Shown here in pieces: positions 8,036 to 14,876 of a stretch of 21,633 nt of DNA. The stretch is from Firmicutes bacterium CAG:460 (GTDB lineage: Bacteria > Bacillota_I > Bacilli_A > RF39 > UBA660): contig FR899770.1 of the NCBI GenBank assembly GCA_000437355.1, positions 288 through 21,920 of the forward strand, written 5' to 3'. Under the pieces are notes generated by a model. It saw only the letters and a program-made list of their open reading frames with translations. It had not been told where the DNA came from and made no database searches. The position numbers and the translations under genes were made by a program. Position 1 is the first letter of the stretch; each line of letters starts with the position of its first letter.

Positions 8036-9055
8036 CTATTTAGGACTTACTTCTTTTGCTTCAAGCAATAATTTATCAAAGTCTGAAACATAATTTTTAT
8101 CTTGAATTATTCTATATTTTTCATATTCACTTAAAGCTTTTTGAACAGCATCTTTATGAGAAATTTTACCTTTATCATTTAAAACTTCATAATGAAATAA
8201 TGTTAAAGCATTTTCCACTTCTTTTTTCCAATCATTCATATACATTGGAATATTTCTTTCTGCATTATTTTCTGCAATATCTAAAAATAAGTTTACTAAA
8301 TTATTTAAATTTTTAATTTCTTTTTCATCTAAATAATTTTTAGCAATTATTACATCTGATTTTAATATCTTACCATCCGGTGATTTTTCCCAATTAGTTA
8401 ATCCCATATTATCTTTATTAGCATTAACTCTATTATATACAATTTCAGCTGCAGTTTTTCCTGTAATCGCATAATGGAATTTATTTTGAATTGTTTTATA
8501 AAATGTTTTTGCTTCATTACTATCTTTCTTATAATCAATTGAACATTCAGCAAAAATATCAGTTATTTTTTGATAAAACATTCTTTCACTAGTACGTATT
8601 AATTTAATTCTTTCTAATAATCTTTCAAAATATTTTTCATCAGCTTTTCTAGCTTTCATAAATCTATCATCATTTAAAGCAAAACCTTGAACAATATAAT
8701 CTTTAATTATCTTATTTGCCCACGTTCTAAATTTAATAGCTTTTTTAGAATTTACTCTAAAACCAATAGATATTATCATATCAAGATTATAATATTTGGT
8801 TTCGTATTTTTGCCCAGTGCTTTTAGCCACATGTGCAATCTTTGCACATGAGGTATCTTCATTAAGTTCTTGCTCTTTATAAATGTTATTAATATGTCTG
8901 CCAATACCACTTCTATCAACATTAAAAAGTGATGCAATAGCTTCAGTATTTAGCCAAACATCTTCATTTTCAAGTAATACTTCAATTTTAGTATTTCCGC
9001 CTTCATCATTATAAAATATAATATTTTTTTCAGTTCCAATTAATTTATTATTCAT
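8036..9055 (-). CDS. rhuM: RhuM family protein
   Basis: A 339-residue protein matching the RhuM ('virulence RhuM') family along its length. Family-like segments are the N-terminal winged-helix-like stretch VWLNTEAIASLFNVDRSGIGRHI (about residues 30-53), then KYETKYYNLDMIISIGFRVNSKKAIKFRTWA and the conserved C-terminal half with FHYAITGKTAAEIVYNR. Family length is typically 320-350 residues, so this copy is full length. Biochemical function is unknown; members occur in pathogenicity islands, near restriction systems and in mobile regions, and a DNA-binding role is suggested by the N-terminus. Here it stands alone between lysS and a hypothetical gene, with no mobile-element hallmarks beside it. 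AAGGGGG lies 6 bases before the ATG, and a clear promoter precedes it. I see no terminator after its TAG stop. Confidence 0.85.
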   Translation of the reverse strand: MNNKLIGTEKNIIFYNDEGGNTKIEVLLENEDVWLNTEAIASLFNVDRSGIGRHINNIYKEQELNEDTSCAKIAHVAKSTGQKYETKYYNLDMIISIGFRVNSKKAIKFRTWANKIIKDYIVQGFALNDDRFMKARKADEKYFERLLERIKLIRTSERMFYQKITDIFAECSIDYKKDSNEAKTFYKTIQNKFHYAITGKTAAEIVYNRVNANKDNMGLTNWEKSPDGKILKSDVIIAKNYLDEKEIKNLNNLVNLFLDIAENNAERNIPMYMNDWKKEVENALTLFHYEVLNDKGKISHKDAVQKALSEYEKYRIIQDKNYVSDFDKLLLEAKEVSPK

Positions 9056-9085
9056 ACTTGTCCCCCTTGCATTTTCATCAATTTA

Positions 9086-9114
9086 ATTGTATCAAAACAT
9101 CATAACTTTTACAA
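9086..9114 (-). promoter_or_regulatory. Promoter of the rhuM-like gene
   Basis: Minus strand: TTGTAA (9109-9114), 17-base spacer, TACAAT (9086-9091) with an extended TGA just before it. About 30 bases upstream of the start codon. Confidence 0.75.
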
Positions 9115-9124
9115 TCTCTTTTAA

Positions 9125-9158
9125 ACAAAAAATAGAGAAAAATTAAATTTCTCTATTT
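9125..9158 (-). terminator. Rho-independent terminator of lysS
   Basis: Minus strand: perfect 11-bp stem AAATAGAGAAA/TTTCTCTATTT, 7-base loop, then a T-rich tail. It lies about 12 bases after the lysS stop. Confidence 0.8.
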
Positions 9159-9170
9159 AGTTTCTTTAGT

Positions 9171-10643
9171 TTATTTATTTTCTGGTTTCATCATTGGGAA
9201 TAATACAACATCCCTAATTGATGGAGCATCATAAATTAACATTAAAATTCTATCAATACCAAATCCTAAACCTGAAATCGGAGGCATACCTTGTTCCATA
9301 GCAGATAAATAATCTTCATCCATATCCATAGTTTCTTCATCCCCTTGGTCTTTAGCTTTTAATTGGTCTAGAAAAGCAGCTCTTTGTTCAAGTGGATTAA
9401 CAAGTTCAGAATATGCATTACAAATTTCTGTTCCACACACAACAATTTGGAAAACATCTACACGTTTTGAATCATTATCACATCTTCTAGCTAAAGGTTT
9501 TAACACTGCAGGATAATTAAATATAATTGTTGGTTGAATAATACCTTCTCTTATTTTCTTTTTATAAACAAAGTCAATTATTTGACTTAAAGATTTATAT
9601 TCTTCTAAATCACCATAAGTAAAAAGATTAGCTTCCACAATTTTTTTCTTTAATTCTTGTGGGTCTTCAATTTCTAAGGCATTAAATCCTAAAACTTTTT
9701 CAAGTTCTTCACAATAATCTATTCTATCCCAATTTTCTTTACTAAAATCAAGTTCATGTCCTTGATATGTTATAACTTGAGTACCAAGAAGTTCAGTTAA
9801 TAAATTCTTAATAAAGTTTGTAAAGAATTTAATATTATCTTCATATCTCCAATAAGCAACATACCATTCAACTTGTGTAAATTCTTGTAAATGTTGAGTA
9901 TCCATACCTTCATTTCTAAAACATTTTGCAAGTTCATAAACTCTATCAAAACCAGCAACAATACATTCCTTTAAATAAAGTTCTGGAGCAATTCTTAAAT
10001 TACAATCAATATCCAAAGCATTATGATGAGTATAAAAAGGTCTTGCACTAGCACCACCAACAGCAGTTTGAACTATCGGAGTTTCCACTTCTAAGAAACC
10101 ATTTTCACCAAGATATTTATGTAAAAATGCATATAATTTACTTCTTCCTAAGAATATTCTTCGTGAATCTTCATTCATAATAATATCAACATATCTTTGA
10201 CGATATTTTTGGTCAATATCAGTTAAACCATGGAACTTTTCAGGAAGTGGTCTTAAAGCTTTACCTAAGAAAGTAAGCTTATGTACTCTTAAAGTTTTTT
10301 CCCCAGTTTGAGTAGTAAATATTTCTCCTTCAGCACCAATAAAGTCTCCAATATCAATTAACTTTTTAAAGAAATTATAATTTTCTTCTCCAATTGTATC
10401 TATTTTAACTTCAAGTTGCATACTTGCTTCTAAATCACGAATACGAGCAAAACTTAATTTACCCATCTTACGCATAAAAACAATACGACCTGCAATTTTA
10501 ACATCCTTCACTCCATCTTCTAATTCTCTTACTTCCTTTAAAGTATGAGTTCTTTCAAAATTTTCTGGATAAGGATTACAATAATTTCTTATTTCATTTA
10601 GTTTTTCTCTTCTAACTAATTCTTGTTCACTAAATTCGTTCAT
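9171..10643 (-). CDS. lysS: Lysyl-tRNA synthetase, class II
   Basis: A 490-residue cytosolic enzyme that charges tRNA-Lys using ATP. An N-terminal OB-fold anticodon-binding domain (VKIAGRIVFMRKMGKLSFARIRD, then GDFIGAEGEIF) is followed by the class II core. Motif 1 is FLEVETPIVQ, motif 2 is FRNEGMDTQHLQEFTQVEW (from Phe 242), and motif 3 is GLGFGIDRIL near the C-terminus (Arg 465). Length is normal for bacterial LysS. The frame is open up to an ATG at 10766, but that would overlap the preceding gene and add 41 unconserved residues. The ATG at 10643 has AGGTGG upstream and gives the usual N-terminus (QELVRREKLNEIR). The start codon and ribosome-binding site lie in a perfect inverted repeat. 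There is no T-box leader; the space to the upstream gene is only 67 bases. Confidence 0.96.
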   Translation of the reverse strand: MNEFSEQELVRREKLNEIRNYCNPYPENFERTHTLKEVRELEDGVKDVKIAGRIVFMRKMGKLSFARIRDLEASMQLEVKIDTIGEENYNFFKKLIDIGDFIGAEGEIFTTQTGEKTLRVHKLTFLGKALRPLPEKFHGLTDIDQKYRQRYVDIIMNEDSRRIFLGRSKLYAFLHKYLGENGFLEVETPIVQTAVGGASARPFYTHHNALDIDCNLRIAPELYLKECIVAGFDRVYELAKCFRNEGMDTQHLQEFTQVEWYVAYWRYEDNIKFFTNFIKNLLTELLGTQVITYQGHELDFSKENWDRIDYCEELEKVLGFNALEIEDPQELKKKIVEANLFTYGDLEEYKSLSQIIDFVYKKKIREGIIQPTIIFNYPAVLKPLARRCDNDSKRVDVFQIVVCGTEICNAYSELVNPLEQRAAFLDQLKAKDQGDEETMDMDEDYLSAMEQGMPPISGLGFGIDRILMLIYDAPSIRDVVLFPMMKPENK

Positions 10644-10664
10644 AAACGCACCACCTGCGTTTAT
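10642..10664 (-). promoter_or_regulatory. Perfect inverted repeat enclosing the lysS ribosome-binding site
   Basis: Minus strand: arms ATAAACGCA and TGCGTTTAT flank GGTGG, which is the lysS Shine-Dalgarno core. The 3' arm includes the first two bases of the ATG and the 5' arm touches the -10 box. It could be an operator at the transcription start or, in longer transcripts, a hairpin that displays the ribosome-binding site in its loop. Confidence 0.6.
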
Positions 10665-10690
10665 TTTACCATAAAAAAACAATCTTGCAA
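10663..10690 (-). promoter_or_regulatory. Promoter of lysS
   Basis: Minus strand: TTGCAA (10685-10690), 16-base spacer, TAAAAT (10663-10668) preceded by TGG. The -35 box lies within the hairpin of the upstream gene's terminator, so terminator and promoter are merged. The expected start of transcription leaves a leader of only about 13-15 bases. Confidence 0.65.
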
Positions 10691-10701
10691 ACAAGATTGT
10701 T
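10672..10701 (-). terminator. Rho-independent terminator of the 10711-11274 gene
   Basis: Minus strand: 10-bp stem AACAATCTTG/CAAGATTGTT with a 4-base loop, followed by TTTTTTT. Confidence 0.85.
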
Positions 10702-10710
10702 AAAAATTCC

Positions 10711-11274
10711 CTATATTTTGTATAATTTTTTGTTTTTCTTAGTAGTTGCATAGATAACTGTAGCACCTACAACACCAACGGCAATGATGGCAATTGGTAA
10801 TGATGCCCCAGTTTTAGTTTCAGTAGTTGTAGTTATTTCTACAGTAACTTCACTACCAGCTGATGGATTTTTTAATTTTAAACTACAATCTGCAGCTTTA
10901 CTTTCAAGTTCTAAAGTAATTGTTGCAAGTGTAAAATTAGCATCACTTACTCCAGCTGTTGACATTAAACTAATTGGTAATGTTTTACCACTAAGTTCAG
11001 CATCAGTTGGTGATACCTTAGTCCATCCTTCTCCAGCAGTAAAGCTAGTAACAGTAACACCATCTCCAACTATTTCAAGGTCTCCTGTAAATGTAGTCAT
11101 TGAAGTAGTATTTTCTTCAATTTTAATTGTACAAGTTGCAGTACATTTTCCATCTTCTGTTGGACAACTCTTATCACAAGTTGTTTTTAATGAAGTTGCA
11201 CTAACCATTGTTGGCATAACTAATAACGCTACTATTAAAGCAACTAATCCTGTTAATTTTTTCACCACTATCAT
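10711..11274 (-). CDS. Exported, C-terminally anchored surface protein (Ig/cohesin-like fold possible)
   Basis: A 187-residue protein. Residues 1-27 form a signal peptide (KK, hydrophobic core, cleavage near VSA). A Cys-rich start follows (Cys 33, 37, 44, 48), then a Thr/Ser/Val-rich beta domain that ends near AADCSLKLKNP. Its layout (FTGDLEIVGDGVTVTSFTAGEGW, then FTLATITLEL) resembles small cohesin/Ig-like domains. The C-terminus has TKTGASLP, a membrane helix and the basic tail TTKKNKKLYKI, arranged like a sortase sorting signal but lacking LPxTG. It is divergent from the sortase gene at 11401, so it is a possible client. The ATG at 11274 has AGGAG only 2 bases away; GTG codons 3 or 4 would be better spaced and may be the true start. 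Function otherwise unknown. Confidence 0.75.
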   Translation of the reverse strand: MIVVKKLTGLVALIVALLVMPTMVSATSLKTTCDKSCPTEDGKCTATCTIKIEENTTSMTTFTGDLEIVGDGVTVTSFTAGEGWTKVSPTDAELSGKTLPISLMSTAGVSDANFTLATITLELESKAADCSLKLKNPSAGSEVTVEITTTTETKTGASLPIAIIAVGVVGATVIYATTKKNKKLYKI

Positions 11275-11298
11275 CTCTCCTATCTTTATTATGTCTAA

Positions 11299-11307
11299 AT
11301 TATATCA
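11299..11307 (-). promoter_or_regulatory. Extended -10 promoter element of the 10711-11274 gene
   Basis: Minus strand TGATATAAT, about 25 bases before the ATG. A TTGTTT lies upstream with a short 15-base spacer. Confidence 0.6.
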
Positions 11308-11370
11308 TAAAAATACAAAAAACAACATATTTTTTACAAAAAACTACTAAAAAGTGTAAATTTGTGTTAT

Positions 11371-11376
11371 TATAAT
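11371..11376 (+). promoter_or_regulatory. Probable -10 box of the sortase gene
   Basis: Plus strand TATAAT, 24 bases before the ATG at 11401; an overlapping TGTTATTAT could instead act as an extended -10. No convincing -35. The ribosome-binding site is AAGGA at about 11387-11391. Confidence 0.5.
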
Positions 11377-11400
11377 ATAGTAATATAAGGATTTGAGTAT

Positions 11401-12969
11401 ATGAAAAAATTATTATTTAAAATTAAAGATAGCACTCTTATAGTTAAAGAAAAGGTAAAACTATCTACAAGTTACAAGAATTTATTAAATACCAATGTAA
11501 TTAGTTCTGAAGAACTAATGTTTTCTGATGAATATTTAATAGAAAACGCCAAAATAGTTTCTAACTTTTTAAATGAATTAACAAACAACTACAATATAAA
11601 TACTTTAGTAATAGAAAAAAATGACTATGCCCAACTTATACTAAATTTACTAACAAATAACAAAAATATAGTTAATTTAATATTAAAAGATGATACTCAA
11701 ATAACTTTTAAACTATGTGAAATAGTTGTTAAAACTAATATAAAAAACATAAATTGCTATAACTTACAACCATTTATGATAGAATATTTAGATAAATACA
11801 AAATAATTGTTGAGTCACGAAATGAAACTCTTTATTTATCTAATTTTATGTTACAAAACAATTTAAGTATATTTTCTAGTATGTTTTACAAAATGACTTT
11901 ACAAATGGATTTACCTTTAAAAGAACAAGATGAAGAAGACTTCGAAGCATTTTGTTCTATCAACAAATATTTAAAAACCATAAATGTAAACTATGTAAAC
12001 AAAAATGACTTAGAATACATTGTTAAAATATTAAGAAAGAATAATAAGAAAAACATTAAAATTTACATTCATGACAATATTGATAATGAAGAAACAATTA
12101 ATTACTTAAAAAACTTTAATAAAAAGAAAAGTAAAAGATATAAAATATATTTTAGGTTAGTTTACAGCAATGATTATTTAAAAAATAATATCTTAAAACA
12201 AACTAACAATAGTATTTTAAAAACATGTGGTTATATAATTATTAGTATTATAGCTTTTACTTTTGGTTACATCTTCTATGATAATTATACATCAATGACA
12301 AAAGTTAACAAAATAAATGAAGAATTAAAAGAAAAGATATCTTTAAATGAAACAGAAACCATTATTGATAAATTAAATGAAAATAAAGGCAATAATGATA
12401 AGTTAGTTATTAATAAGGATGTTGCTAGCGTTTATTTAATAAATCCAGAAACTGTTGGATGGATAAATGTTCCAAATACTAATATAGATTATCCTGTTGT
12501 TCAAGGTGTTGATAATGAGTATTACTTAAATCATAACATATATCGCAAAAGTGATAAAAATGGCTGGGTATTCATGGATTTTCGTAGTGATGCCCTAAAC
12601 CTAAGTGATAACATCATTCTTTATGCCCACAATAGATATTATAATGGTATTATGTTTGGTCACCTTCAAAATATGATGAGATATAATTGGTATAGTAATC
12701 CAGACAATCAAATAATTACCTTAAAAACATTATATGAAGAATTACATTATAAAATATTTTCTTTATATAAAATTGAAACAACTCTAGATTATTTACAAGT
12801 AATATTTCCAGACAAGGATACTAAAATGAAAATGTTTAACATAGTTAAAGATAGAAGCATTTATAATTTTAATATTGATTTAAATGAAGATGACAAAATA
12901 CTTACTTTATCAACCTGTGCAGATGAATATAACAAATATGTAGTTCATGCAGTATTAATAAAAGACTAG
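11401..12969 (+). CDS. Class B-like sortase with a large N-terminal cytosolic domain
   Basis: A 522-residue protein and the only plus-strand gene. Residues 1 to about 270 are a basic, Asn/Lys/Leu-rich domain with no signal peptide, so presumably cytosolic. I do not recognise its family. A membrane helix follows (about 277-297, YIIISIIAFTFGYIFYDNY), then a short coiled-coil-like linker and a sortase domain from about residue 335. Sortase landmarks are TVGWINVPNTNIDYPVVQG, DNIILYAHN with catalytic His 410, and LTLSTCADEY with catalytic Cys 506. The residue expected to be the catalytic Arg, just before the final strand YVVHAVLI, is Lys 512. Typical SrtB proteins have about 220-280 residues with only a short cytosolic N-terminus, so the added domain is unusual. 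The likely reaction is transpeptidation of surface proteins to the cell wall or to each other; the divergent anchored protein is a candidate substrate. Confidence 0.85.
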   Translation: MKKLLFKIKDSTLIVKEKVKLSTSYKNLLNTNVISSEELMFSDEYLIENAKIVSNFLNELTNNYNINTLVIEKNDYAQLILNLLTNNKNIVNLILKDDTQITFKLCEIVVKTNIKNINCYNLQPFMIEYLDKYKIIVESRNETLYLSNFMLQNNLSIFSSMFYKMTLQMDLPLKEQDEEDFEAFCSINKYLKTINVNYVNKNDLEYIVKILRKNNKKNIKIYIHDNIDNEETINYLKNFNKKKSKRYKIYFRLVYSNDYLKNNILKQTNNSILKTCGYIIISIIAFTFGYIFYDNYTSMTKVNKINEELKEKISLNETETIIDKLNENKGNNDKLVINKDVASVYLINPETVGWINVPNTNIDYPVVQGVDNEYYLNHNIYRKSDKNGWVFMDFRSDALNLSDNIILYAHNRYYNGIMFGHLQNMMRYNWYSNPDNQIITLKTLYEELHYKIFSLYKIETTLDYLQVIFPDKDTKMKMFNIVKDRSIYNFNIDLNEDDKILTLSTCADEYNKYVVHAVLIKD

Positions 12970-12986
12970 ATTTCACTAGTCTCTTT
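12962..12986. terminator. Probable bidirectional terminator between convergent genes
   Basis: 7-bp stem AGACTAG/CTAGTCT with a 6-base loop, flanked by A-rich sequence on the left and CTTTTATTTTC on the right. It contains the two overlapping stop codons and could end transcription from both sides. Confidence 0.6.
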
Positions 12987-14003
12987 TATTTTCTTATAAA
13001 CAATTTCTTCTTCTTGATAATATGGATTAAGTTTTCTAAGTAATTTAACATTACCTACTCTTTTAAATACATCTCTCTTACCAATTAAATCTCCTTCAAC
13101 TAAATAATCATTACCTTCTAAAAAAGCATCAATTACTTCAATAGTAAATTCATAATTATTAACAAATCTTTCTATTACTTCTTCTATACTAGAACTTTCT
13201 ATAAGACGAACTATATTAATATACACTCTATAATCATTATTATGTCCATTTAATTCTGTAACAACAGTTTCATAAACATTAGATAAAATATACTTAATTA
13301 CTTCAATAAACTTTTCTTTACTACCATATTTTTCCATTAATTTAGAAAATATAATACTTACTAAAAACTCATCCTTACAAGAATAATTATCACTTTCTCC
13401 AAATTCATCATTATATAAACAAACTAAACTTTGTTCATATATATCCATAAATGTCTGAATAACTTCTTCAGAACTAGTATATTTATCATCTTCAATAAAC
13501 TCATATAAATCTAATACTTCAAATGGATTTAATTTTAATAACACTGGTATCTTTTCATTTTTTATTATTAAAGACTTACACTTACTTTGAAATATATAAG
13601 GTCTATTTATATAAGAAAAATAATCTTCTATCATATCTTTTATAAAATCATCTCTATTATAAAAACCACTTACAATATCTTCTATAGACATATTTTCTAA
13701 TTCAACTAACACTAAATTATTCTCAAAAGCATTAATATCATGAATAAAATCGTAATAATTACTCATATATGCTTTACTTACAATAATAAGCATAATTACT
13801 CTTTTAACAGTATCTAAATCATTAAAATCTGTTGTTGTAATATTTCTAAAATCATTATCATATACTCTAGTTTTATTAGTTAAAAAATCTAATACATCAT
13901 CAATTACTTTTTCTCTCTTACCCACATGAAACATTGTTAAATTTTCTAAAAATATATTAAATGCATCATATGCATAAGCATAAATATCCCTATAATTTTC
14001 CAT
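12966..14003 (-). CDS. Hypothetical acidic helical protein
   Basis: A 345-residue protein with no signal peptide or clear membrane helix, acidic and apparently helical throughout. I recognise no family. The frame can be read from a TTG at 14015, but that codon lies against the GGGGG run that is better read as the ribosome-binding site. The ATG at 14003 (MENYRDIY) has GGGGGATATT in front and is preferred. The gene follows 14022-14801 after 18 bases, so the two are probably one operon. Its TAG stop shares the palindrome CTAG with the TAG stop of the convergent sortase gene. The pairing with a membrane-anchored partner suggests a joint function at the membrane, but this is inference. Confidence 0.7.
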   Translation of the reverse strand: MENYRDIYAYAYDAFNIFLENLTMFHVGKREKVIDDVLDFLTNKTRVYDNDFRNITTTDFNDLDTVKRVIMLIIVSKAYMSNYYDFIHDINAFENNLVLVELENMSIEDIVSGFYNRDDFIKDMIEDYFSYINRPYIFQSKCKSLIIKNEKIPVLLKLNPFEVLDLYEFIEDDKYTSSEEVIQTFMDIYEQSLVCLYNDEFGESDNYSCKDEFLVSIIFSKLMEKYGSKEKFIEVIKYILSNVYETVVTELNGHNNDYRVYINIVRLIESSSIEEVIERFVNNYEFTIEVIDAFLEGNDYLVEGDLIGKRDVFKRVGNVKLLRKLNPYYQEEEIVYKKIKETSEI

Positions 14004-14021
14004 AATATCCCCCAAAATTAA

Positions 14022-14801
14022 TTATTCAACTGGTTCTACACTAAACCATTTATAATGTTCATCAACCTTTTTAAATGTATGAACATATTTTTTTAACTTT
14101 TCTGTAATTGTAGATACATCTAACATATCATCATAAAGAACATAATTATTTTTCTTTAACATATTTTTATCATAACTTTGATTATTATAACAATACTTTG
14201 TTTTTTTATCACAACCAAGATAATACTCCGTAATTTTAATTGTATTATTATTATCCATCATAGTATAACTAAGCATTCCATGATAATAAGCATTATTACT
14301 TACTTTTGGTTCATTTAATTTATAAATGAATATATAATCCCCATTTAAACACGCACTAGTTTCTTCATCAATACTAAATTCTGTATAATCATAATCAAAT
14401 GTTTCATTAAATAAATAAGCAATTACTTTCTTAAAATCTTCTAGCTTTATTTTAGTATCCAACACCCCTTCTTTATTAAATACCTTTTTATCATCTTCAC
14501 TAACAACTTCAATTTTTAAATTATCATACCTTTTTATATAATTATATGCAACATTACCAATTGCCACATAACCTAAATTCTTACTATCAATATATTGGTC
14601 CATATAAAATGTTACATCATTATTAACATTTTTAATATCTAAATAAGAATTTAACTCATTTATTACACTATCAGGTACCTCAGGTAATTTTTCTTTATTT
14701 TTATCAAAGATAAATATCTTTACCATAATCATTAAAACTAATACCGCTAGTAACACTACTGCGATAAAAAACAAGAATTTATTTTCCTTTTCATTTTTCA
14801 T
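14022..14801 (-). CDS. Single-pass membrane protein, unknown function
   Basis: A 259-residue protein. After a short charged N-terminus (MKNEKENK) one strong membrane helix (about residues 9-31, FLFFIAVVLLAVLVLMIMVKIFIF) anchors a predicted outward-facing domain of some 225 residues, rich in Asn, Asp, Lys and Tyr, with three Cys (SACLNG, LGCDKK, KYCYNN). There is no lipobox. No family recognised. The ribosome-binding site is GGTGAT close to the ATG. An extended -10 promoter lies upstream, and the gene is the first of a two-gene unit with 12966-14003. Confidence 0.7.
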   Translation of the reverse strand: MKNEKENKFLFFIAVVLLAVLVLMIMVKIFIFDKNKEKLPEVPDSVINELNSYLDIKNVNNDVTFYMDQYIDSKNLGYVAIGNVAYNYIKRYDNLKIEVVSEDDKKVFNKEGVLDTKIKLEDFKKVIAYLFNETFDYDYTEFSIDEETSACLNGDYIFIYKLNEPKVSNNAYYHGMLSYTMMDNNNTIKITEYYLGCDKKTKYCYNNQSYDKNMLKKNNYVLYDDMLDVSTITEKLKKYVHTFKKVDEHYKWFSVEPVE

Positions 14802-14819
14802 ACTATCACCGTTACATTA

Positions 14820-14828
14820 ATTGTATCA
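14820..14828 (-). promoter_or_regulatory. Extended -10 promoter element of the 14801-12966 operon
   Basis: Minus strand TGATACAAT, about 18 bases before the ATG at 14801. The -35 region (TTTTAT at 17 bases) is weak. Confidence 0.6.
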
Positions 14829-14850
14829 TAAATTTCTTCAGTATAAAAGA

Positions 14851-14876
14851 AAAAAATGAGTTTTACTCACTTTTTT
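14851..14876 (-). terminator. Rho-independent terminator of the 14863-16281 gene
   Basis: Minus strand: AAAAAAGTGAGT pairs with ACTCATTTTTT around a 3-base loop, with one bulged base. It overlaps the final Glu codon and the TAA stop. Confidence 0.7.

Noticed and set aside
9056..9170. T-box or other riboswitch near lysS or the RhuM gene.
   Set aside because: The gaps are too short, and the conserved T-box sequence and multi-stem layout are absent.
10644..10766. N-terminal extension of lysS from the ATG at 10766.
   Set aside because: It would overlap the preceding gene and its terminator and adds residues not found in LysS; the ATG at 10643 has a good ribosome-binding site.
10784..11350. A 188-codon open frame on the plus strand opposite the exported protein.
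   Set aside because: It is the antisense shadow of a gene with a clear signal peptide and anchor; it has no ribosome-binding site or recognisable domain.
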